In this document: positions 16,606 through 25,284 of the stretch, piece after piece
Position numbering within the stretch: position 1 is the first letter of the stretch
Layout of the letters: the number at the start of each line of letters is the position of its first letter
Source: Magnetovibrio sp. PR-2
GTDB taxonomy: Bacteria; Pseudomonadota; Alphaproteobacteria; Rhodospirillales; Magnetovibrionaceae
Direction of reading: 5' to 3'
Assembly (NCBI RefSeq): GCF_036689815.1
Contig: NZ_JBAHUR010000016.1
Coordinates: 17,377 to 81,376, forward strand
Length of the DNA stretch: 64,000 bases
Made by a program: the position numbers and the translations under genes
Notes under the pieces: generated by a model
What the model saw: only the letters and a program-made list of their open reading frames with translations
Database searches by the model: none
What the model was told of the DNA's origin: nothing

Positions 16606-18177
16606 TTAGCGAACCAGGTCGTAGTTGTAGTCCGTGGTACCCATGCCGCGCGTTTCTTCGTCGAGACGTTCCAGAACCGCGTTGACCAAGGTCGTGAGGA
16701 TGTACATAGCACCCTCGTAGCCCATGGTGGTCATGCGGTGCATGTGGTGACGATCGAAGATCGGGAAGCCGATGCGGATCAGCGGAACTTCAAATTCTTT
16801 ACCTTTGTGAAGCGTGTCACGTTGGATGAATTTGCCGTAGCTGTTGCCGATCATGAAGTCCGGCTTGTTGGTGAACATCAAGGAACGGAAGTGCCACAGA
16901 TCTTTACCAATGTGAACTTCGGTGTCTTGACCGTACGGGCTGTCCGACAAGATTTTATCAAGATTTTTCTTGAAGCGCTTGTTGGCGTGGTTGACCAGCA
17001 CGTCGGTCGGTTCAGCACCCAGTTCGAGCAAGAACTTGGTCATGCCCAAGACATAATCAGCATCGCCGTAGAGAGCGAACTTCTTACCGTGCAACCACGT
17101 GTGGCTATCGGTGATCATGTCAACCAAGCGACCGCGTTCTTTTTCCAAGCTGGCCGGGATTTCTTTGCCCGTCAACTCAGCGACTTTCATCAAGAAAGCG
17201 TCGGTGCCTTCCAAGCCCATCGGAATTTCGATGTCGGAAACCGGCTGTTTCCAAGTGTTCTTGGTGAACTTTTTGGACTTAACAGATTGCCACTTTTGCA
17301 AGAACAACGTGTCAATGGCGTTCGGTGCATCTTTCACTTCGTCGATGGTCGTGCCACCGTCGTACATGCGGTATTCACCATCAGCCGGCGTGTCCAAAAC
17401 TTCGGAAGGATCGCACAGAAGCGTTGCATCAACACCCATTTCGCTCATCATGCGTTTCATGACACGGTAGTTGCCAAGATACGTTTCAAAGCCCGGTACG
17501 ATGTTAATCTTGCCGTTGGAACCGACTTCTTTGTCGTCCATGTGGTTCAGCGTGAAGTAACGCTGAATGCCTTCGAACATGTTGTCCCAACCGGTGGTGT
17601 GGGAACCGACGAAGCTCGGCGTGTGCGCGAACGGAGTCGGGTACTCTTGTTCGATGTGACCTTCTTTCTTGGCGTTGCCGATGAAAGCGTTCAAGTCATC
17701 ACCGATGACCTCTGCCATGCACGTGGTGGAAACAGCGATCATTTCCGGTTTGTACAGAGCTTTGGCGTTTTCGAGACCGTCGAACATGTTCTTCTGGCCA
17801 CCGAACACAGCTGCGTCTTCGGTCATGCTATCGGACACACAAGCAACAGGCTCTTTGAAGTGGCGGTTGAAGTAGGTGCGGAAGTAAGCGACGCAACCTT
17901 GCGAACCGTGAACGTACGGCAGGGTCTTTTCAAAACCCAGGGCGCACAGAACGGAACCCAACGGTTGGCAAGCTTTTGCCGGGTTAACGGTCAGAGCTTC
18001 ACGTTGGAAGTTCAGCTCTTGGTATTCTTCCGTGGTGGTCCATTGAAAGACTTCGTCGATCTTTTCAGGGGCGTGCGCCTCTTCAAAGCTGTCTTTCTTG
18101 TTTTTCAGGCTTTCTTTGTAATCGTCATCGCGAAACAAAGGGTAGCTCGGTTTGATGTCTTCTACGACTTGTGACAT
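16606..18177 (-). CDS. nifK: nitrogenase MoFe protein beta subunit NifK
   Basis: 523 residues. It forms the MoFe protein with NifD. P-cluster cysteines are visible in KACQPLGSVLCALGFE (near 70), HGSQGCVAYFR (near 95) and STTCMAEVIGDD (near 155). The N-terminal extension is the normal long form. It follows nifD and precedes nifT. Confidence 0.97.
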   Translation of the reverse strand: MSQVVEDIKPSYPLFRDDDYKESLKNKKDSFEEAHAPEKIDEVFQWTTTEEYQELNFQREALTVNPAKACQPLGSVLCALGFEKTLPYVHGSQGCVAYFRTYFNRHFKEPVACVSDSMTEDAAVFGGQKNMFDGLENAKALYKPEMIAVSTTCMAEVIGDDLNAFIGNAKKEGHIEQEYPTPFAHTPSFVGSHTTGWDNMFEGIQRYFTLNHMDDKEVGSNGKINIVPGFETYLGNYRVMKRMMSEMGVDATLLCDPSEVLDTPADGEYRMYDGGTTIDEVKDAPNAIDTLFLQKWQSVKSKKFTKNTWKQPVSDIEIPMGLEGTDAFLMKVAELTGKEIPASLEKERGRLVDMITDSHTWLHGKKFALYGDADYVLGMTKFLLELGAEPTDVLVNHANKRFKKNLDKILSDSPYGQDTEVHIGKDLWHFRSLMFTNKPDFMIGNSYGKFIQRDTLHKGKEFEVPLIRIGFPIFDRHHMHRMTTMGYEGAMYILTTLVNAVLERLDEETRGMGTTDYNYDLVR

Positions 18178-18260
18178 TTTCTTTCCTCCTCCCGCTCACC
18201 AATCTGTGACAACGGGTTAAAGGTGAATGTTTGAGCGTTCCTTACGAAACGTTCGGGGGG

Positions 18261-19736
18261 TTATTCAGCGGCCAGAGCCTCGTCCGTGCCGGCTTTCTTC
18301 CAAGGCGGAGTCAAGGTGTCCCAGCAGGGGTTGTTCAAGGTCATGTCCATGTCGCGGGCAAAGATGGCGAAGCCGTCATAGCCGTGATACGGGCCGGAAT
18401 AATCCCATGAGTGCATTTGACGGAAAGGAATGCCCATCTTTTGGAAGATGTATTTTTCTTTCACGCCAGAACCGATCAGGTCAGGCTTCACTTTCTTGAC
18501 GAACTCTTCGAATTCGTAGCCAGTGACGTCATCATAAATCAGCGTTGCGTTGCCCATTTCTTTAATGGTGCGGTCATAGTCATCGTTGTGTGCGAACTCG
18601 TAGCCCGTACCGACGATTTCCATACCCAGATCTTCGTAAGCACCGATCACGTGGCGCGGACGCAGACCACCGACGTACAACATGACTTTCTTGCCTTCCA
18701 AACGGGGGCGATACTTGTCGATAACAGATTGATATTCTGCTTTGTACTTTTCGATAACCTTCTCAGCACCAGCCTTGATTTTGTCGTCAAAGTGAGCAGC
18801 GATAGCACGCAGGCTTTCTTCAATTTTGGTCGGACCGAAGAAGTTATATTCCATCCAAGGAATACCGTACTTCTCTTCCATGTGACGGGAGATATAGTTC
18901 ATGGAACGGTAGCAGTGCAGAAGGTTCAGTTTAACCTTCGGCGTCAATTCCATTTCAGAGATGGAACCGTCACCGGACCATTGAGCAACAACGCGCAGAC
19001 CCATTTCTTCGAGAAGAATACGAGAAGCCCATGCGTCACCACCGATGTTGTAATCGCCTAAGATGGCAACGTCATAATCGGTAGCTTCCCAAGTGTCGTC
19101 GTCGTCACGTTTGTCCAAAGCCCAGTCACGAACGGCGTCGTTGGCGATGTGGTGACCCAAGGATTGGGACACACCGCGGAAACCTTCGCAGCGAACCGGA
19201 ACAACGGTTTTTTCGACTTTTTTGCCGTGCTCTTTCGAAACAGCTTCGATGTCGTCACCGATCAGGCCGATGGGGCATTCGGATTGAACCGTGGTGCCTT
19301 TGTTCAGCGGGAACAAGGTTTCGACTTCGTCCAGCAACTTGGCGAGTTTTTTGTCGCCACCGAACACGATGTCTTTTTCCTGGAAGTCCGACGTGAAGTT
19401 CATCGTACCGTAGGTGTTCACACCGGTGGTGCCAACATAGTAGTTACGACGACCGGCACGGGAGTATTGGCCGCAGCCAACCGGACCGTGGGAAATGTGG
19501 ATCATATCCTTAATCGGACCCCACACCACACCTTTGGAACCAGCGTATGCACAGCCACGGATGGTCATCGCGCCCGGAACCGATTTACGGTTGGATTTGA
19601 TGCATTTTTTGGACTGTTCGATTTCGTGATCGTTCACCGTCAGGTGCTTTGCGCGAATGTCTTTCGCTTTTTCGGGATAAACCTCGAGAACCTCTTCAAT
19701 CAGGCCCTGGGTTTCTTCGCGAGTCATATCAGGCAT
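18261..19736 (-). CDS. nifD: nitrogenase MoFe protein alpha subunit NifD
   Basis: 491 residues. P-cluster ligands lie in [26 protein letters not shown] and [11 protein letters not shown]. FeMo-co ligands are the cysteine in [14 protein letters not shown] (near 275) and the histidine in [16 protein letters not shown] (near 440). It sits between nifH and nifK in the structural operon. Confidence 0.97.
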   Translation of the reverse strand: MPDMTREETQGLIEEVLEVYPEKAKDIRAKHLTVNDHEIEQSKKCIKSNRKSVPGAMTIRGCAYAGSKGVVWGPIKDMIHISHGPVGCGQYSRAGRRNYYVGTTGVNTYGTMNFTSDFQEKDIVFGGDKKLAKLLDEVETLFPLNKGTTVQSECPIGLIGDDIEAVSKEHGKKVEKTVVPVRCEGFRGVSQSLGHHIANDAVRDWALDKRDDDDTWEATDYDVAILGDYNIGGDAWASRILLEEMGLRVVAQWSGDGSISEMELTPKVKLNLLHCYRSMNYISRHMEEKYGIPWMEYNFFGPTKIEESLRAIAAHFDDKIKAGAEKVIEKYKAEYQSVIDKYRPRLEGKKVMLYVGGLRPRHVIGAYEDLGMEIVGTGYEFAHNDDYDRTIKEMGNATLIYDDVTGYEFEEFVKKVKPDLIGSGVKEKYIFQKMGIPFRQMHSWDYSGPYHGYDGFAIFARDMDMTLNNPCWDTLTPPWKKAGTDEALAAE

Positions 19737-19771
19737 GACTTTCTCCTCTCAGAGAGTTGATATTCGCTTTC

Positions 19772-19804
19772 GTGTCGGGCCGAGACCGAAGCCCGGCCCG
19801 ACAC
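19772..19804 (-). other. intercistronic hairpin between nifH and nifD
   Basis: GTGTCGGGCCG and CGGCCCGACAC pair perfectly over 11 bp, 18 bases past the nifH stop. Hairpins at this place are known to stabilise nifH mRNA and set the NifH excess over NifDK. Confidence 0.7.
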
Positions 19805-19821
19805 AGAAGCATTCAGCGACA

Positions 19822-20724
<903 letters not shown>

Positions 20725-20780
20725 TTAAGTTTCTCTAACAATGGCGCATTGGCGCCGGAAAATCGTTGGTCGGACCCAGA

Positions 20781-20800
20781 GGAGCAAAAGGTGTGCCAGA
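20781..20800 (-). promoter_or_regulatory. sigma-54 promoter of nifHDK
   Basis: Minus strand contains CTGGCACACCTTTTGCTCC with GG-N10-GC spacing and TTGC at -12. Confidence 0.9.
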
Positions 20801-20905
20801 CTCGAAAATGCACCTTAATCAATTGATTTTGTTAGAAAACAATGACAATGTCGCATGGACACAAACCCGACAATCGGGTACCTCACACGACAAAGCCGTA
20901 ATTTT

Positions 20906-20921
20906 TGTGTGGTTACTGACA
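20906..20921. promoter_or_regulatory. NifA upstream activator sequence for nifHDK
   Basis: TGTGTGGTTACTGACA is TGT-N10-ACA, about 106 bp upstream of the nifH -24. Its last base is the A of the preferred draT ATG, so NifA binding could also affect draT. Confidence 0.75.
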
Positions 20922-21757
20922 TGAACACGACACTGCCCCCACAAGCCCCCAAGACCACCCTGCCCGCAGCTGCGCGGTTGGGCATCAACCGTTGCAATTT
21001 GCCAGCCGTCATCTTGGGCAGCCTGACGTTCCAAGATCACCCGGAGCCTTTACACATCGACGGCGTTAAGTCCTTTCATGGGGACTTGTTCCAACGCCTC
21101 GACGCGTTAAACGATTTCAGCGAGCGCGCTCAGCAGTTTCAGGACTATATGGCCGTCACGTTCCGTTTGGACGCGCCCGAAGACGTTGGGGCTACAAAAG
21201 ATACAGCCCGCACAAATGCCGACTATCTGCGTCTGTTACGCGGTTGGTTCTTCAATACGGATGGGCGCGAAGGCGCGGTGATCAAAAGCTGGGTGGAATC
21301 GCGCTTTGGCCTTCTCACCCGCCACCACGGCGGTCCCGTCTATGAAAATAACGCGCCAGCTATGTCGTCCTTCCTCAAAGACCGGGCACACGGTTTGCAC
21401 AACACCAACGCTTTAGAAGCCCAGTTGGACCTTTTATATACATACACCCAGTATGAACTGAGCCGTGCTGAACCTTTCCAGCCCTACCTCACCTTATATA
21501 GAGGTGTGAACAAGCTCGACGGGTTTGAGGTTCTGGACAAGATTGAACGCTCCAAACAAGTCTTGCTGCTCAACAACGTGAATTCGTTCTCTACGGATCG
21601 CGATATGGCTTGTGCGTTTGGCGATTATATCCTCACAGTCAAAGTCCCGTTCAGCAAAATCGTTTTCTTTTCCGGACTGTTGCCGGGATGCATGAAGGGG
21701 GAGAACGAATACTTGGTCTTGGGCGGTGTATATGAAGTGGGTGTTGCCGTCTTTTAG
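20921..21757 (+). CDS. draT: DraT, dinitrogenase reductase ADP-ribosyltransferase
   Basis: 278 residues from ATG 20921. It transfers ADP-ribose from NAD to the NifH arginine and so switches nitrogenase off. The family signature ARLGINRCNLPAVILGSLTFQ lies near residue 20, with TLYRGVNKL and VNSFSTDRDMACAFGDYIL later, as in arginine ADP-ribosyltransferases. An in-frame ATG at 20855 is an alternative; neither has a clear Shine-Dalgarno. It is divergent from nifH. Its partner draG is nearby but in another unit. Confidence 0.93.
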   Translation: MNTTLPPQAPKTTLPAAARLGINRCNLPAVILGSLTFQDHPEPLHIDGVKSFHGDLFQRLDALNDFSERAQQFQDYMAVTFRLDAPEDVGATKDTARTNADYLRLLRGWFFNTDGREGAVIKSWVESRFGLLTRHHGGPVYENNAPAMSSFLKDRAHGLHNTNALEAQLDLLYTYTQYELSRAEPFQPYLTLYRGVNKLDGFEVLDKIERSKQVLLLNNVNSFSTDRDMACAFGDYILTVKVPFSKIVFFSGLLPGCMKGENEYLVLGGVYEVGVAVF

Positions 21758-21787
21758 CGACAATTGTCGCAAACCCTCCATGCGACA
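21757..21787. promoter_or_regulatory. cluster of three NifA half-sites before the SIR2 gene
   Basis: GCGACA, TGTCGC and GCGACA occur within 31 bp. The spacing is 2 and then 11 bases instead of the 4 that separates these hexamers in the perfect NifA box at 7383. It is a degenerate or alternative NifA site upstream of the promoter at 21821-21840. Confidence 0.45.
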
Positions 21788-21820
21788 TTCCCCAAAACCC
21801 CTAGTTTTATAAGGCTTATA

Positions 21821-21840
21821 AACTGGTTCGGTTTTTGCAA
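21821..21840 (+). promoter_or_regulatory. sigma-54 promoter of the SIR2-hemerythrin pair
   Basis: AACTGGTTCGGTTTTTGCAA has GG-N10-GC spacing and TTGCA at -12. The predicted start leaves a leader of about 34 nt. Confidence 0.75.
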
Positions 21841-21883
21841 TACCGCTCATAACACAGTCCAGTTCCCTCTTAAGAGGTATGTT

Positions 21884-22735
21884 ATGAGCTCAGAAATTCT
21901 CAAGACCATTTTGTCACAAATCGAAGCCGGTACAGCCGTCCCCTATTTGGGTGCAGGTGTGTTGGCTGGCTGCAAAAACGTTGAAAGCGATGCGGACATG
22001 CCCGCCGACAGCGACAGTTTGATCCTGGCCATGAACAACGGCCGCCCCATGGCGCCGAAGTTGATGTACGAATTTCCCCGCGCGGCCATGAACTTAGAGC
22101 TCAAAAAAGGGCGCAGCTTCCTCAACCGCTTTTTGAACGAGCTTTACGGCAAGCAGTCTTGGACTCGCGCGCCCCTGCACGATTGGATTGCAGCGAAGAA
22201 GCCCGGTTATGTCATCGACATCAACCGCGACACGCAACTGCAAGACACCTACGCCGACACGCCGCACACCTTGATCCGCGGCATTGCGCGTTTGGCTTAC
22301 GATTACCGCTTTGAAATTCACAGCTACGACGGTGAAAAATACACCGAAGTTAAACAAGAAGAGGTCGATCCCGCACTTCCCATCTTGTTCAAGCCCATGG
22401 GCAGCCCGCTTCCCGAACCGACGTTTATTGCGTCCGACGCGGATTATGTGGACTACATCACCGAGCTCATGGGCGGCTTTGCCATTCCGTCCTTCTTGAA
22501 GGAAAAACGCAAAGGCCTGAAATACGTGTTTTTGGGCGTGCCCATGACGCGCGACACCGAACGCATGGTGCTGAGCGACATCATCTATGACGCTGCAGAT
22601 CCCAAAGGCTGGGCTTTGATCCCCGACGCCACCGACAAAGAAAAACGCTTTTGCAAAAAAATCGGTTTAGAAGTTGTGGACCTCGGCGTTGACGACTTCT
22701 TGGCGGCCAGCCCCATCCTTGAGGCTGCCTCATGA
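21884..22735 (+). CDS. SIR2-like domain protein of the nif island
   Basis: 283 residues from ATG 21884, with AAGAGG upstream. The N-terminus VPYLGAGVLAG resembles the Gly-Ala-Gly NAD-binding loop of SIR2-like proteins, and VIDINRDTQLQDTYADTPHTLIRG and LPILFKPMGSPLPEP continue that pattern. No zinc-finger cysteines are present, so it is not a classical sirtuin. It is coupled to a hemerythrin by a 4-bp overlap and lies next to draT, under a sigma-54 promoter. Function unknown; NAD binding or hydrolysis tied to DraT control is one idea. Confidence 0.72.
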   Translation: MSSEILKTILSQIEAGTAVPYLGAGVLAGCKNVESDADMPADSDSLILAMNNGRPMAPKLMYEFPRAAMNLELKKGRSFLNRFLNELYGKQSWTRAPLHDWIAAKKPGYVIDINRDTQLQDTYADTPHTLIRGIARLAYDYRFEIHSYDGEKYTEVKQEEVDPALPILFKPMGSPLPEPTFIASDADYVDYITELMGGFAIPSFLKEKRKGLKYVFLGVPMTRDTERMVLSDIIYDAADPKGWALIPDATDKEKRFCKKIGLEVVDLGVDDFLAASPILEAAS

Positions 22736-23187
22736 ACGAACTGAGCCCCACCATCATCAATGAAATTTCAGGTGAGGCTCAGCCCTTGCTCACCTGGTCC
22801 GAAGACCGTCTCGGCGTCGGCGTTCCCGTGATGGACGGCTACCATCAAGAATTCCTCAGCATCTTGTCGGCATTGACCACGGTGCCCGACAGCGTGTTTC
22901 CCAGCTTGTTTTCGGAACTGGTGCGCCATACGCGGGCGCACTTCACCCAAGAAGAACAGCTGATGAAAGAAACCGACTTCCCGGCGGCGCAAGAGCACAT
23001 CGACGAACACCGCCGCGTGTTGCGCGATTTGGAAGCCTTGCTGTCACGGGTCAAACGGGGACGTTTAATGATGCCGCGTGAATTCGTGAAAAACGGTATG
23101 CCGGAATGGTTCGGCCTACACCTGTCTACCATGGACAGCGCCCTGGCAGCCCACGTCAAGACGACCTTAGATCTGGATCAATCGTAA
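22732..23187 (+). CDS. bacteriohemerythrin
   Basis: 151 residues. Di-iron ligands of the hemerythrin fold are visible: MDGYHQEFL, HTRAHFTQEEQLM, HIDEHRRVL and a late HLSTMD ... AAHVK. It binds O2 and could scavenge or sense it near nitrogenase. It is coupled to the SIR2-like gene, and its 3' end overlaps convergent draG by 10 bp. Confidence 0.88.
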   Translation: MNELSPTIINEISGEAQPLLTWSEDRLGVGVPVMDGYHQEFLSILSALTTVPDSVFPSLFSELVRHTRAHFTQEEQLMKETDFPAAQEHIDEHRRVLRDLEALLSRVKRGRLMMPREFVKNGMPEWFGLHLSTMDSALAAHVKTTLDLDQS

Positions 23188-24140
23188 AATTTAAGCGCTT
23201 CGCCCGTGACCAATGGAGAACGCTTGAGCAACCGAAGTGCCTGGGCTTCGCAGTGCGTCTTCACGTCTGCGTCCAAGGTTTTGAGCCAGCGCGCAGGGAT
23301 TGCGTCTTTGCCATATTGCGCGCCGGCAATCATGCCGAGGATCGCGCCGGTGGTGTCCGCATCCCCGCCCCGGTTCACCACATCAATGAGGGCAGATTCA
23401 AAATTGTCCGTGCGCGCAAACGACTGAAACACGGCACGCAAGGTGTCGGGCAAAAAACCGCTGGGATTTTCTTGGCGTTTTTTGGTGAAGATATAGCTCT
23501 TGTGAATCCGTCCCAAAGTGTGCGCCATTTGAACGGCGTCTTTGTACGAACACTGCGGCTGCAGCAAAGCACATTGCACCATCTCAACCACAGTCAACAT
23601 GCCGTCGTCGGCAAGTGGGGCATTGTGGGTGATGTGGGCCTGAACTTCGCAAGCACGGCGCACCTGGATGCCCGGTGCGCCTATGGTAAACAAAGCCATG
23701 GGCAAAACCCGCATCACCGCACCGTTGCCGGCGTCATATTCATCAACCGGACCTTGCGTTGTGCCTTGATTGCGATAGCGCACGATCCCGCGGCGCACAG
23801 TGCTGCCGACGTCCACAGGTTTGGATTTGAGCCAGTCGTCAAAGGCCTCTGCAATGGCTGTGGCTTTGACGCCGCCGACGTTTAAGAGGGCCGAGCCCAA
23901 AGCCAAGCTCATTTGTGTGTCGTCGGTGATTTGCCCCGCCTTCAGCTTAAGCCAGCCGCCACCTGTGATGTCACGGTGTTTACCATGCTTCAGTTCAATT
24001 TCACGCGGTGTCATGAATTCAACCGTGGCGCCTAAGGCATCACCGACAGCGAGCCCTAAGTACGCCCCAACGGCGCGCGCTTGCAGGTCTTCTAAATGCG
24101 GGGAGATCCCGTCAGTCTTCCGGGCCGAAGCAGATGTCAT
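23178..24140 (-). CDS. draG: DraG, ADP-ribosyl-[dinitrogenase reductase] hydrolase
   Basis: 320 residues. It removes ADP-ribose from NifH and restores activity. Di-metal motifs of the ADP-ribosylglycohydrolase fold are visible: GLAVGDALGATVEFM, ITDDTQMSL near residue 70 and NRGGDADTTGAILG near 265. ATG 24140 overlaps nifQ by 29 bp. Unlike the usual draTG pair, here draG ends the nifB-fdxN-fdx-nifQ unit while draT is alone on the other strand. Confidence 0.95.
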   Translation of the reverse strand: MTSASARKTDGISPHLEDLQARAVGAYLGLAVGDALGATVEFMTPREIELKHGKHRDITGGGWLKLKAGQITDDTQMSLALGSALLNVGGVKATAIAEAFDDWLKSKPVDVGSTVRRGIVRYRNQGTTQGPVDEYDAGNGAVMRVLPMALFTIGAPGIQVRRACEVQAHITHNAPLADDGMLTVVEMVQCALLQPQCSYKDAVQMAHTLGRIHKSYIFTKKRQENPSGFLPDTLRAVFQSFARTDNFESALIDVVNRGGDADTTGAILGMIAGAQYGKDAIPARWLKTLDADVKTHCEAQALRLLKRSPLVTGEALKFYD

Positions 24141-24687
24141 ATTCGGTGCATTCCTCACAGGTCGGGGCGCGGCACACGTATATACCTTCTGCAATGCAGA
24201 GCTGCTTGTACAGGAACTTCTTCCACTTCATGTCCTTGTCGTTGCGCGCCGCCAAGGTGGGGAAGTTGCGCTCCATCAGTTCTGAAAGCTCTTTGCGGTT
24301 AAACAGGCCTAAGTCTTCCCATAGGTGATCAGACCCCAAACAGCCCGAACAGACAATGTTAGCCATCAGAACTTCGGACTCGTCGCGCCCGGCGCGGTGC
24401 GTCAACAACATGTGGCGCAGCTCGTCCCATTCTAAGGACCGGGTCGGCGGGCGTTGGCGTTTGGAGCGAATACCCAACGGCACTTTAACGCCGGGGAAGT
24501 GGCGGTTCATAAGTTTGCGAAACTCACCTGCCGACAACCCCATCCAACCGCCCAACGCACTTTTTCCCTGCGACGCATTGAGCGCCATGGCGGCAAACGC
24601 CATGTCATTGCCGTGGCCGCGCGCACGCGACATCATTTTTTTGCGGGGACGTTCTTTAATGAGGGGGGCACGTTTCGCTGCAGGCAT
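24112..24687 (-). CDS. nifQ: NifQ, molybdenum donor for FeMo-co
   Basis: 191 residues. It carries a Mo-Fe-S cluster and donates Mo to NifEN. The C-terminal C-X4-C-X2-C-X5-C (CRAPTCEECTEYDIC) is the family signature. An extra CSGCLGSDHLWEDLGL segment and a basic N-terminus (PLIKERPRKKMMSRARG) are present. Its ATG has a GAGG site, and it follows a [2Fe-2S] ferredoxin gene by 5 bp. Confidence 0.93.
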   Translation of the reverse strand: MPAAKRAPLIKERPRKKMMSRARGHGNDMAFAAMALNASQGKSALGGWMGLSAGEFRKLMNRHFPGVKVPLGIRSKRQRPPTRSLEWDELRHMLLTHRAGRDESEVLMANIVCSGCLGSDHLWEDLGLFNRKELSELMERNFPTLAARNDKDMKWKKFLYKQLCIAEGIYVCRAPTCEECTEYDICFGPED

Positions 24688-24692
24688 GGAGG

Positions 24693-24977
24693 TTACCTCG
24701 GCTTCACCGTGACTGAGCCCAACACCTGGGCCTGACAGGCCAACCTGTCCTTGCGTCCTGCGAGGTTGTCGCGCAATACGCGTTCTTCCAACACGGAAGG
24801 AGTGGATAGGTTTTCATGCCCCTCCGTGACTTCCATCATGCAGTTGCCGCAATCGCACTCACGACAGCCGTACAAAATGCTGGACCCGGCTTCTTCGGAC
24901 ACCTCGATCACACGCGTTCCAACGGGAACGATGATGGTCTTGTCGATGTCGGCAAAGGTGATTTTTGCTCTCGCCAT
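24693..24977 (-). CDS. [2Fe-2S] ferredoxin between fdxN and nifQ
   Basis: 94 residues, plant-type ferredoxin. Ligands are C38, C43 and C46 in YGCRECDCGNC plus a C-terminal cysteine in RLACQAQVLG. Its place between fdxN and nifQ suggests a role in NifB or Mo processing, as inference. Confidence 0.87.
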   Translation of the reverse strand: MARAKITFADIDKTIIVPVGTRVIEVSEEAGSSILYGCRECDCGNCMMEVTEGHENLSTPSVLEERVLRDNLAGRKDRLACQAQVLGSVTVKPR

Positions 24978-24992
24978 GGGGGTCTACTTTTC

Positions 24993-25271
24993 CTAGCGTG
25001 CTTGAATTTCAGCCATGGCTTCGGCCAATTTCAACGGCGGGATGCCGGTCAGCGATCCCGGTGCGTTGATGGCTTCACCCGCCGCGTCCAAAATCGCACC
25101 TTCGATGGGGCAAATGCTGGCGCATTGCGGATCGGCAAAGTCGCCGTCGCATTCGGTGCATTTTTTGGCGTCGATCAAGAAAATCTCTTCGCCCTTAAAA
25201 ATGGCGTCAGACGGGCAGAGCGGTTCACATGCGTAGCAGTTCACACAGCTCTCAATAATGCTTAAAGACAT
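24993..25271 (-). CDS. fdxN: FdxN-type 2[4Fe-4S] ferredoxin
   Basis: 92 residues. Motifs are CVNCYACEPLCP and CTECDGDFADPQCASICP. FdxN beside nifB is required for NifB activity in several diazotrophs. A C-terminal helical tail of about 30 residues (GIPPLKLAEAMAEIQAR) follows the domain. It starts 13 bp after nifB. Confidence 0.9.
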   Translation of the reverse strand: MSLSIIESCVNCYACEPLCPSDAIFKGEEIFLIDAKKCTECDGDFADPQCASICPIEGAILDAAGEAINAPGSLTGIPPLKLAEAMAEIQAR

Positions 25272-25284
25272 TTCCGATCCCTCC

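Noticed and set aside
16585..18174. 529-aa open frame on the plus strand
   Set aside because: It lies wholly antisense to nifK, has no family sequence and follows the codon mirror of the real gene.
20849..20863. TGT-N9-ACA as a second NifA box for nifH
   Set aside because: Spacing is one base short of the N10 consensus; the site at 20906 is exact.
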